The notes beneath the pieces were generated by a model. The model worked only from the letters and a program-made list of their open reading frames with translations, ran no database searches and had not been told where the DNA came from. Below are positions 49,905 through 57,169 of a DNA stretch of 64,000 nucleotides, one piece after another. Source of the DNA: JABCYV01 sp963696025. GTDB taxonomy: Bacteria > Acidobacteriota > Terriglobia > Terriglobales > Acidobacteriaceae. Numbering within the stretch: position 1 is the first letter of the stretch; every line of letters begins with the position of its first letter. The translations under genes and the position numbers were made by a program. Location: the NCBI GenBank assembly GCA_963696025.1, contig CAVOII010000006.1, positions 186,001 through 250,000 on the forward strand. The letters are read 5' to 3'.

Positions 49905-49988
49905 AAGACTCCTCGTGGTGCCACAGTCGGGGAGAGAGTTGAGACTATCGGGGGAGTTGATCGTCCGGTGCCTTGCGTGCCTTGCAGG

Positions 49989-50171
49989 TCATTCGCTAGT
50001 GCCGAAAGGCGACTGCCCGATGAGGGTCTCGGTCGTCACCTTCCCGGTGCTGCGGTCGCGCACCGTGATGGTAGTGATATTGCGAATCTCATGCACAGTG
50101 ACCGACTTGTCCTTGGAGAAGGACTGGTCGATCCTGCCGATCTGTTTGCCGCCATTGTCGAAGGTTTTCAT
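49989..50171 (-). CDS. small hypothetical protein, 60 aa
   Basis: Strong ribosome site GGAGGAAACC before ATG 50,171. Sequence MKTFDNGGKQIGRIDQSFSK, then TVHEIRNITTITVRDRSTGK; a small beta-strand protein. Its start lies within the 3' part of the overlapping gene at 50,089-50,343. Family unknown. Confidence 0.6.
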   Translation of the reverse strand: MKTFDNGGKQIGRIDQSFSKDKSVTVHEIRNITTITVRDRSTGKVTTETLIGQSPFGTSE

Positions 50172-50343
50172 GGTTTCCTCCTATGTTGAAACAGAACTCC
50201 ACAGCCGGGTAGCAATTCACCTCGGCGTGCGCAGGAGCGGTGCGTCGGGTGAATAGCTCGCCGCACACCAAACATTCCCGCAAGCCGTGACGGCGGACGA
50301 GGAACACCTTGCCGATCTGGTCGGCGCTCCTGCGGTTCGTCAT
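50089..50343 (-). CDS. small zinc-finger-like protein, 84 aa
   Basis: ATG 50,343 with GGAGG 6 bases upstream. Starts MTNRRSADQIGKVFLVRRHG, followed by LRECLVCGELFTRRTAPAHA and EVNCYPAVEFC, a Cys/His pattern (C..C...H...C) that could bind zinc. The last third overlaps the next gene's start. Such short genes with this opening look like mobile-region cargo; function unknown. Confidence 0.55.
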   Translation of the reverse strand: MTNRRSADQIGKVFLVRRHGLRECLVCGELFTRRTAPAHAEVNCYPAVEFCFNIGGNHENLRQWRQTDRQDRPVLLQGQVGHCA

Positions 50344-50377
50344 CTTGACCCTCCGAGGTGACGATTCCATAAGTTCG

Positions 50378-51073
50378 TCACCAGCATGCCCCGGCTGAAC
50401 TCGACTGCATAACGTTAACGGAATCAACAAGACTGGCTGTCGGCAGCACGGAGCCTTCTTCACCACGCCTTGATCTCTTAACCAACTTGCAAACTAAACT
50501 GCGGGAAATGCCCCACTTTTTGGCGACGGCGGTCAGCGTCATCCCGTTCAGTCGGTCTCGCACAACGGCTGCCCGGTCGATATTCATCGGGGCGCGTCCG
50601 ATTCGCACCCCATCTAGCTTCGCCCTGCGCATGCCTGCGAGCACACGGTCCCGAATCAGTGCCGATTCAAGCTCCGAGATTGACCCGATCAAAGTCAGAA
50701 AGAGACGGCCCATCGCACCGCTGGTGTCAATGTCTTCTCGACGGGAAATGAAGACGATGCCCAGACTGTCGAACTCGTCCATCAGTTGGAGGAAGTGCTT
50801 GACGCTCCTCGCAACTCGGTCGAACGCCGCGACCAACACGATTGAGAACTTCTTCTGTCGCGCCCCGGCGATCAGAGCATCCAGACCGGGGCGTCTCGCC
50901 CTACGCCCTGAGATTCCGCAATCCTGATATTCCTTCACGACCTCGAAACCGCGCTTCGCCGCAAGCTCGCGGAGATCGTAAAGCTGCGACTCGACGTGCT
51001 GGTCGGCGGTGCTGACGCGGACGTAAATGGCTGCTTTCGAGCCGCTCTGCTGAAAGGATTGGATTCTGTCCAT
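50378..51073 (-). CDS. serine site-specific recombinase (resolvase/invertase family)
   Basis: 231 aa. The catalytic domain has KAAIYVRVSTADQHVESQLYD (Ser 21 nucleophile), RRPGLDALIAGARQKKFSIVLVAAFDRVARSV, GIVFISRREDIDTSGAMGRLF and IGSISELESALIRDRVLAGM. The small C-terminal helix-turn-helix is MTLTAVAKKWGISRSLVCKL. This is the size of small resolvases/invertases. It may resolve cointegrates or act on sites next to its promoter, where TGTCC/GGACA repeats occur. ATG 51,073. Confidence 0.92.
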   Translation of the reverse strand: MDRIQSFQQSGSKAAIYVRVSTADQHVESQLYDLRELAAKRGFEVVKEYQDCGISGRRARRPGLDALIAGARQKKFSIVLVAAFDRVARSVKHFLQLMDEFDSLGIVFISRREDIDTSGAMGRLFLTLIGSISELESALIRDRVLAGMRRAKLDGVRIGRAPMNIDRAAVVRDRLNGMTLTAVAKKWGISRSLVCKLVKRSRRGEEGSVLPTASLVDSVNVMQSSSAGACW

Positions 51074-51145
51074 AGGACATATTATCTAGGTACTTGCCCC
51101 CAGATGTCAACAGTATTATGTCCTTCGGGCAGAATACGATATAAT
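51067..51145. promoter_or_regulatory. divergent promoter region with TGTCC/GGACA inverted repeats
   Basis: AGGACATA (51,074-51,081) and its complement TATGTCCT (51,117-51,124) are 35 bases apart. TGTCCATAGGACA (51,067-51,079) is itself a palindrome. On the reverse strand TTGACA is followed by an 18-base spacer and GATAAT toward the recombinase. Forward, TATAAT at 51,140-51,145 serves the zinc-ribbon gene. The repeats are candidates for a recombinase binding or recombination site. Confidence 0.5.
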
Positions 51146-51151
51146 GGCTGC

Positions 51152-51337
51152 ATGGGCTGGAGGACAATGCGAGTCGCCGTATGCGACGTCTGCGGGCATC
51201 GGTGGATACCCGAAACAGAGAACCCGCCGAACTGCCCGTCGAAGAAGTGCCGCTCGACCCTCTGGAATAAGAGCGGCGTTGATGGCAGGACGCGGGAAGC
51301 ACGGATCAGGGCTGGACGCAGCCGCAAATTGCGGTAG
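51152..51337 (+). CDS. small zinc-ribbon protein, 61 aa
   Basis: MGWRTMRVAVCDVCGHRWIP, then PPNCPSKKCRSTLWNKSGVD: two Cys pairs (CxxC and CPxxxC) forming a rubredoxin-like ribbon, with a basic tail (RTREARIRAGRSRKLR) that suggests nucleic-acid contact. Similar small proteins are common in phage-like islands. Divergent from the recombinase. Start ATG 51,152; a second Met at residue 6 is possible. Confidence 0.7.
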   Translation: MGWRTMRVAVCDVCGHRWIPETENPPNCPSKKCRSTLWNKSGVDGRTREARIRAGRSRKLR

Positions 51338-51347
51338 CGGAGAAGCC

Positions 51348-51863
51348 CTAAAAAATCCCGATCAGAAGACCGCCGCTTATAGCGAGCGAGTGTTCATGCC
51401 CCGTCCCGAACTTATATTCGTAGCTCGGTTCGAGATACCAGCCAAATCTGTGCTTTTTTGATGACCAAAACATAAAGTCGGGGGCGACTTCGACTGCCAC
51501 GGAGTTTGTTTTGACTCCGTATGCGTTCGTGTGAACCCACTCCGGGCCGACGCCGAGCATAAACTCCTTTTTCTCCGAAAGAGTCCAAGGCTTCTTGAAG
51601 AGAAAATCGACACTCCACTCTGTCGAGTGACGTCGAAACAAAGGTGTTACACCAGCTTCAAGTTCAAGCCAGTTCTCTATCGGCGTGACCTCTACTGCGA
51701 CTGTGGGGCCAAAGCTCGATTGAGCCTCCGTGAGGCTTCGGTCAGCAGCGGCTCCAAGTTCAAGGACAGCGGACGGCTCCTTCTCTGCTGCCTGCGAGAT
51801 GGCGAACACTGAGCAAAGAAAGAGAAACCCAACCAAGATGGATGTTCGCGAAGCCGTGTGCAA
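51348..51863 (-). CDS. exported beta-barrel-like hypothetical protein
   Basis: From TTG 51,863 the product has a signal peptide (HTASRTSILVGFLFLCSVFA, cleavage near ISQAA) and about 145 residues of alternating strands (AVLELGAAADRSL, GPTVAVEVTPIENWLELEAG, EFMLGVGPEWVHTNA, FGWYLEPSYEYKFG), ending in Phe, as outer-membrane barrels do. ATG at 51,902 is an alternative start overlapping the upstream gene. No family recognised. Confidence 0.6.
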   Translation of the reverse strand: MHTASRTSILVGFLFLCSVFAISQAAEKEPSAVLELGAAADRSLTEAQSSFGPTVAVEVTPIENWLELEAGVTPLFRRHSTEWSVDFLFKKPWTLSEKKEFMLGVGPEWVHTNAYGVKTNSVAVEVAPDFMFWSSKKHRFGWYLEPSYEYKFGTGHEHSLAISGGLLIGIF

Positions 51864-51873
51864 TTTGCCTGTC

Positions 51874-52308
51874 CTAGTGAGCGGCGAGTTCCATGTACTC
51901 ATCCGCGCCTACGAGCCTGAGTACGAGCCGCACCGGAATGGGAAACTGCCGCCGCGTGGGATCGCGCACGACTCTCGGCGCAGAAAGCTGATATTTCTTA
52001 CCGCGAGTTTTGAGTTCGCAACCGCCCTCCGCGAGCACGTTCCTCACCCACTCGGATTGGCTGCTGTAGGTTAACGCGATGATGAAAGCGGTCGGCACTC
52101 GAAAGACATTCACCGGAGTTCTGTAGACCTTCCCCGACTTTCGCCCGACGTGGGTCAGGATTCCGAAGCCGGGAAGCCAGCCTGCGAACAACCCGGTGAT
52201 CCGATTAGTGAAGGCAATGTTGATCTTCGCCAGCCATCGCTTACGGAACCGCATCATGAGCACGCCCGTGGCGGCGATAGCGATGATTGTGATGGCTGCG
52301 GCATTCAT
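51874..52308 (-). CDS. nitroreductase/deazaflavin-dependent oxidoreductase family protein
   Basis: 144 aa. After an N-terminal hydrophobic segment (AAAITIIAIAATGVLMM) comes the family core: TNRITGLFAGWLPGFGILTH, VGRKSGKVYRTPVNVFRVPT and IIALTYSSQSEWVRNVLAEG. This is the DDN/DUF385 group that uses F420 or FMN. Whether this organism makes F420 cannot be seen here. Overlaps the downstream gene if that starts at 51,902. Confidence 0.85.
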   Translation of the reverse strand: MNAAAITIIAIAATGVLMMRFRKRWLAKINIAFTNRITGLFAGWLPGFGILTHVGRKSGKVYRTPVNVFRVPTAFIIALTYSSQSEWVRNVLAEGGCELKTRGKKYQLSAPRVVRDPTRRQFPIPVRLVLRLVGADEYMELAAH

Positions 52309-52320
52309 GGGGTCTTGGTT

Positions 52321-52701
52321 CTAACTACCGACCTGCGCCATCACAGCAGAGGCTCGCTCCACTGACTTCTTTGCCGGAGCCAGAGCGACCAGAGCTATGC
52401 CGATCACCGCGAACACAGCCGACCCGATCAGTTCTCTGCGAGCGATCATGTTGAGTAACGCTTGGAAGGACATTACCGCTGCGTGCGCGAAGCTCGACCA
52501 CGCCGCAAAGGCGATCAGGCTACGGTGCGCCGATGGATTGCGGGACGCAAGCAGTAAGAAGACTCCGAGCGTTGCGTAAAGACTCATCATCATCGCCAGC
52601 GCGGGGTCTTGCTTCACCATCAGAACTAGCGGATAAAGGGCAGCGCAAAAAAGCACTCCCACGACTACGAGCACGATCTTGAGCGCACGTTCTCGCTTCA
52701 T
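52321..52701 (-). CDS. small integral membrane protein, 126 aa
   Basis: Four hydrophobic segments: ALKIVLVVVGVLFCAALYPL, ALAMMMSLYATLGVFLLLAS, LIAFAAWSSFAHAAVMSFQA and IGSAVFAVIGIALVALAP. Its ATG overlaps the stop of the upstream gene by four bases (52,698-52,701), so the two are translationally coupled. Family of unknown function seen in soil bacteria. Confidence 0.7.
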   Translation of the reverse strand: MKRERALKIVLVVVGVLFCAALYPLVLMVKQDPALAMMMSLYATLGVFLLLASRNPSAHRSLIAFAAWSSFAHAAVMSFQALLNMIARRELIGSAVFAVIGIALVALAPAKKSVERASAVMAQVGS

Positions 52702-53042
52702 CGTCGCCTCCTTGCGGTCACAAACTTGTGAGCCATGCCGAGCAAGTCCCGCAGGACATCGGGCGTGACGCGAGACAGACGAACCAACACGGCGTTGTAG
52801 TTGAGATAGTGGTCGGTCACGTAGTAAACATCGGGAGCCGCTGCGAGCAGTTCGGCGCGGTTGTCGAAGTCAATGCGAACCACAAGTGAACCCGGCTCAG
52901 CCGAACGATGAGAAGGCACACATGCCAAAAGTTTTCCATGAACCTTGAGCGCGGGCGACCCGTAGGCTGTGCTTTCTTCTACGCGGGGCAATGCCAAGCC
53001 GATCTTGCGCACCGCGTCGAAGTTAATTGTGCGCTTTGGCAT
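52698..53042 (-). CDS. MmcQ/YjbR family protein
   Basis: 114 aa. Begins MPKRTINFDAVRKIGLALPR, followed by VEESTAYGSPALKVHGKLLA, VVRIDFDNRAELLAAAPDVY and YVTDHYLNYNAVLVRLSRVT. Typical of YjbR-like double-wing proteins, which may bind DNA; role unknown. First of a coupled pair with the membrane protein downstream. Confidence 0.85.
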   Translation of the reverse strand: MPKRTINFDAVRKIGLALPRVEESTAYGSPALKVHGKLLACVPSHRSAEPGSLVVRIDFDNRAELLAAAPDVYYVTDHYLNYNAVLVRLSRVTPDVLRDLLGMAHKFVTARRRR

Positions 53043-53378
53043 GGGCGAGTCCGATTATCGGCAAGAACAGGAACCTTTTCAAGGCAGGCTATTGCAACCT
53101 CGCGTACTCGGCTTTGGCTTGCTTCAGGATGGGGATGTCGGCGGCGTGTTCGTCGCAAGACTACGTATCGACAGGTCAATGAGCGAAATCACTGATTACA
53201 ACAAGAACAATAACTGCTGGGTTGCCCTGATTCAGGAAGAATCCCGCGAAGCTGGAGGGCTATTTCTGACCCACAGGGACTAGGAGTTTTGCCAGTCGTG
53301 CGGGACGGGATAGTGCTCATAAGCTTCGCTTGTTGTGGGAAAATCGAGCCTACCGGAACGGAAAGAGAGGAAGCGACT
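53043..53378. other. intergenic gap, no assigned gene
   Basis: 336 bases between divergent genes. A forward frame here (ending GGLFLTHRD at 53,283) has some protein-like composition but no start signal or known family. Only the DUF1254 ribosome site (GAGGAAG) near 53,370 is clear. Confidence 0.4.
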
Positions 53379-54881
53379 ATGGCATTAGCCGTGAAGACTA
53401 CGGATACACAAGAACGATCCATCACCGATGCGCGAAGCGTGCCGACGATGAAAATGACAACCGACATCCCTGCATGCATCGCCACGCCCGACACGGTCGA
53501 GACGCGACTCGGTACGTTGCATTTCTTGGACGGCTTTCCGGACGATGCCACCGTCGCCAAGGTTTATGACAACCTCGATTTTCAGCGTGGAGTACAGGCG
53601 TTTCTCACCGCCCTGCCGGGCGCGTCGATTTATGCAATCCGCGAGGGCTTTCGTAGCCAAGGTGCGACCGACAACCAGACCGTGCTCATCACCGAGACAC
53701 TGATGGACTCGAAATCGTTGTTCCTCACACCGAACACCGAGACCGTTTATAACATGATGTGGCTGGACTTGAAGGACGGCCCGCTAGCCATTGAGTCACC
53801 GCCTAATGTACTCGGAATCATTGATGATTTCTGGTTCCACTACGTCGGGGACGTCGGCAATGCCGGAGCGGACAAGGGCAGGGGTGGAAAATTCCTCCTG
53901 CTGCCGCCCGGCTACTCAGGCGAAGAGCCGGAAGGCTATTTCGTTATGCGGTCGAAGACGTACGGCAATGCTTTCATGTGGCGCGGCTTCGTGGTCAACG
54001 GCAGCACCAAGCCCGCTGTCGAAGCGACCAAGAAATTTGCGAAGGTGTATCTGTTGGCCGATGCGAAGAATCCGCCGCCGATGAAATTCATCAATGTCTC
54101 CGGCAAGGCGTTCAACACCATCCACGCAAATGACTTTACTTTTTTCGAGGAGGTCAACCACGTCGTGCAGGAAGAGCCGAATGACGCACTCGATCCCGAA
54201 ACGCTCGGCGTGCTCGCTTCCATCGGCATCGAGAAAGGCAAGCCCTTCGCGCCCGATGAACGCATGAAGCAAATCCTGACTGAAGCAGTAGCCGTGGGCA
54301 ATGCTACGGCGCGGGCGATCCTGTTCAGAACCCGTATGAAGGAAGCCGAGATTTATCGGAACAGCGCGTGGCGTTGGGCGTTCATTGGCGGCAACTACCA
54401 GTTCCTTGCTCAGCTGGGCGTGCGTAATCTGGACGCCCGCACATCCTTTCTCTACTACGCCACGGGAATCACCCCGGCGATGGCGATGAAGATGGTCGGC
54501 GTCGGCTCGCAATACGCTGTGGCGTTCACGGATTCTGCGGGAAAGCCGCTCGACGGCAGCAAGGCCTACAGGCTTCACCTGCCACCGAACATTCCGGCCA
54601 AGAACTTCTGGTCCTTCGTCATCTATGACAACCAGACGCGCTCGATGTTGCAGACGGACGAGCAATTCCCAAGCATCGGTAGTCAAAAAGAAGGCATCGT
54701 CATCAATTCCGACAGCTCGGTGGACGTTTATTTCGGTCCCACCGCCCCGGCAGGCCATGAAGCGAACTGGGCGCAGACCGTCCCCGGTAAAGGCTGGAAC
54801 GTTATCTTTCGCCTTTACGGTCCGCTCCAGCCGTGGTTCGACAAGACATGGAAACCGGGTGAGTTCGAATTGGTGAAGTGA
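53379..54881 (+). CDS. DUF1254/DUF1214 domain protein
   Basis: 500 aa from ATG 53,379 (GAGGAAG upstream). The N-terminal DUF1254 part has LDFQRGVQAFLTALPGASIYA, LFLTPNTETVYNMMWLDLKD, GPLAIESPPNVLGIIDDFWF and GGKFLLLPPGYSG. The C-terminal DUF1214 part has YRLHLPPNIPAKNFWSFVIY, DNQTRSMLQTDEQFPSIGSQ and WNVIFRLYGPLQPWFD. No signal peptide is seen. The family is abundant in soil bacteria and has no settled function. Isolated on the forward strand among reverse-strand cargo. Confidence 0.92.
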   Translation: MALAVKTTDTQERSITDARSVPTMKMTTDIPACIATPDTVETRLGTLHFLDGFPDDATVAKVYDNLDFQRGVQAFLTALPGASIYAIREGFRSQGATDNQTVLITETLMDSKSLFLTPNTETVYNMMWLDLKDGPLAIESPPNVLGIIDDFWFHYVGDVGNAGADKGRGGKFLLLPPGYSGEEPEGYFVMRSKTYGNAFMWRGFVVNGSTKPAVEATKKFAKVYLLADAKNPPPMKFINVSGKAFNTIHANDFTFFEEVNHVVQEEPNDALDPETLGVLASIGIEKGKPFAPDERMKQILTEAVAVGNATARAILFRTRMKEAEIYRNSAWRWAFIGGNYQFLAQLGVRNLDARTSFLYYATGITPAMAMKMVGVGSQYAVAFTDSAGKPLDGSKAYRLHLPPNIPAKNFWSFVIYDNQTRSMLQTDEQFPSIGSQKEGIVINSDSSVDVYFGPTAPAGHEANWAQTVPGKGWNVIFRLYGPLQPWFDKTWKPGEFELVK

Positions 54882-55285
54882 GTAGACCCATCGAATCGCA
54901 GGAAGATCGACGACTGGAATCACTTGCGGATAGCTCCGCGGTTATGCCATCGTCTCAATTGGTAACATCCCCATTTCGATTATTGACTCCACTTTTCCGA
55001 TCTCGCGCTCAGCAGACGGAAGTTCTGTCGAAACCCAGTGGAATCAATCGATGGTCAAAAAGGGCTTCGCCACGGTAGCCACAAACCGATGAATCTACTA
55101 GCCCAGAATTTCGGATTTCGCTGGTTCGCCCGGTATAGGTTTTGAAACAGGGACAATAGCGCCTGCCCATGTCGGTTGATGTTGCAGCACCCGGTTGAAA
55201 AGCTATTTCTTGCAGCCGATCCGAAACGTCCACGAACCGCCGAACACGCTGCGTGCGGCCCTGTGCAGTAGTCAGAGATCGACAA
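54882..55285. other. 404-base gap, nothing recognised
   Basis: Between the convergent DUF1254 and sulfatase genes. No open frame, hairpin terminator or known repeat could be supported. Confidence 0.45.
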
Positions 55286-56692
55286 TCATGCCGATTTCTT
55301 AATTGTTTTCTTGTAGCCCGTGAACTCCTCGCCCGGCTTGATGTTCGGGTACTGCTTTAGGCTGCGTTGATATGCGCCGATGAGCTTGAAACACGGTGCC
55401 AGCATCCAGCCACAAGTTAGGTCTGAATTAAACAGGTTATTGTCCTCGTGAGGATCGCTGGTCAGGTCATAGAACATAGGTAACTGGGGCGCGATGTAGG
55501 GTTTTTCGAGGGCGGGAGTCTCCGTGTAGCGGAAGATTGTCTTGTAAATTTTCCACTTGATCGACAGCAGCTCGCCGTCTATGCCGAAGAACATGTAGCT
55601 GTCGCGGCCGGTCGTATTGCTCTTGCCCAACATGAACGCCGAGGCGTCGATGCCGTCGATCGGGCGATCCTTGGGCACCGATTCCGAGGCACCCACTATT
55701 CCGGCTAGCGTGGGGAGCCAGTCCACGGCGGCGAGCATCTCGTTGGTTACGACACCAGCAGGAACCTTGCCCGGCCAGCGGATTATGCCGGGCACCCGCA
55801 TACTTCCCTCGAACGGCGTGTTCAGAAAATCGCCGCGCCAAGGCCCGTTCATACATGCCCCGAGTTGTGGGATAGCTCCGCCGCTCCCGTTGTCGCTGCT
55901 GAGGATGACGATGGTGTTGTCGTCGATGCCCGCTTCCTTGACGGCGTCCAAGATCTGACCGACGCGGTAGTCCATCTCGCCGACGATGTCGGCGAACAGG
56001 CCGCCGCGCTGGGTGGACTTGCCGACGAAATCCGGGTGGCCGATCACCGGTGGATGCATCTCGGTGTAGCCAACGTAGACAAAGAAGGGCTTCTTCGCCG
56101 CCGCGCTCCGCTTGATGTAGTCAATCGTCTTGGGGATGACGTAGTTCCCGTCCATGAGCGGCCGTACCTTGAGGTCAAAAGGCATCACCGGCTTGGACCG
56201 CTCGCCCTTCTTACCCTCCCAAATCATAGGCTCGGCTAGGCCGCTTTCCTTGAACAATGGCCATGCGGAATAACCGGCCTCATCACTGCTGTTCATGATT
56301 CCCCACCATTCGTCGAAGCCTTGATCGTTTGGCAGCCGACCCTGATGGTCGCCTAAATGCCACTTGCCGTACATCGCAGTAGAGTAGCCAGCGTCAGATA
56401 ACAGTTTGGCGGTGGTGTATTCCCACGGTGCCATCCCAGATAGACCCTCTCCGGGGAAAGGAACCTTAAAGGTTCCGGAGCGAACCGGATGCCGCCCGGT
56501 CATGATGGCCGAGCGTGTCGGAGTGCACTGGGCCTCAACGTTGTAGTTGTTGAAGCGAATGCCCTCGCTGGCGAATTGGTCGATGCGCGGGGTAGGTATC
56601 GTTCCGCCGTATACGCCAAAAGTTCCCCAGCCGATGTTGTCCACCAAGATGAATACGATGTTTGGCCGAGTCGTTCCTTTTTGTGTTGCCAT
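55286..56692 (-). CDS. arylsulfatase (type I, formylglycine)
   Basis: 468 aa. Metal-binding Asp in NIVFILVDNIGWG. The modification motif CTPTRSAIMTGRH has Cys 56 to be converted to formylglycine. Further marks are YSTAMYGKWHLGDHQGRLPN, FFVYVGYTEMHPP, DDNTIVILSSDNGSGG and RVPGIIRWPGKVPAG. No signal peptide is seen, which is unusual because many such sulfatases are exported. No formylglycine-generating enzyme gene is nearby. The substrate is unknown. It shares an upstream sequence block with the phosphatase gene. Confidence 0.93.
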   Translation of the reverse strand: MATQKGTTRPNIVFILVDNIGWGTFGVYGGTIPTPRIDQFASEGIRFNNYNVEAQCTPTRSAIMTGRHPVRSGTFKVPFPGEGLSGMAPWEYTTAKLLSDAGYSTAMYGKWHLGDHQGRLPNDQGFDEWWGIMNSSDEAGYSAWPLFKESGLAEPMIWEGKKGERSKPVMPFDLKVRPLMDGNYVIPKTIDYIKRSAAAKKPFFVYVGYTEMHPPVIGHPDFVGKSTQRGGLFADIVGEMDYRVGQILDAVKEAGIDDNTIVILSSDNGSGGAIPQLGACMNGPWRGDFLNTPFEGSMRVPGIIRWPGKVPAGVVTNEMLAAVDWLPTLAGIVGASESVPKDRPIDGIDASAFMLGKSNTTGRDSYMFFGIDGELLSIKWKIYKTIFRYTETPALEKPYIAPQLPMFYDLTSDPHEDNNLFNSDLTCGWMLAPCFKLIGAYQRSLKQYPNIKPGEEFTGYKKTIKKSA

Positions 56693-56784
56693 TGTCTTTC
56701 CTCCCGATTTTGCCTAAGCGTTGGCAGCAATGATTACGCAGGGACGGTTCTCAACCAGACGCAGTCGTGCATAACACGGAAGGC

Positions 56785-56877
56785 TATAAGCACTGGTGCC
56801 GCACCTGAAACTAGGAAAACTGCCAGTCCGCAGAGAATCGTCTAAGCCTCTTGGGATTGCCGAGTGACGCTAGGTTA
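56785..56877. repeat. upstream repeat block, copy A
   Basis: Its core at 56,835-56,877 (GAATCGTCTAAGCCTCTTGG...CGCTAGGTTA) matches 59,036-59,078 at 40 of 43 positions. AAGCACTG and GAAAACT-type matches extend leftward. It lies about 100-180 bases upstream of the sulfatase gene start. Confidence 0.75.
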
Positions 56878-56884
56878 GACGGCG

Positions 56885-57112
56885 ATTACTCTCCTACCGA
56901 AACTCACCGAGGCTGAACAGCACCTACTTTCGCACATCCAAAACGGATACCAGCTTGAAACTGATTCGCTCGGCGGCAACCCAGTCCTGCGGCGGTTGAA
57001 GGATAACGAAGAAATTCGCCCTCTGTCTGCCAATCGCAATACCATCAAGGCGATGGAACGGCGCGGACTCATCAGCCCCGGCAAAGGTCGCGCCCCCCTC
57101 ACTATCGGGTAG
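56885..57112 (+). pseudogene. small winged-helix-like ORF without normal start
   Basis: Frame reads LPKLTEAEQHLLSHIQNGYQ, then LETDSLGGNPVLRRLKDNEE, NRNTIKAMERRGLISPGKGR. This clearly reads as protein, and resembles small wHTH-type proteins of mobile regions. A TAG lies just before, and the first codons are ACG GCG ATT, so there is no ATG, GTG or TTG at the expected place. Either ATT is used or the gene lost its start when the repeat block was placed beside it. Confidence 0.5.
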
Positions 57113-57169
57113 CATCTGAAAAAGAAATAAAAGGGTGCTCCCGCAGCCGACGCGGGGGGCGCGAACCCT

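Noticed and set aside
52969..53283. 104-codon forward frame before the DUF1254 gene
   Set aside because: Its first part is antisense to the MmcQ-like gene, and the rest lacks a start signal or known family, although the tail is somewhat protein-like.
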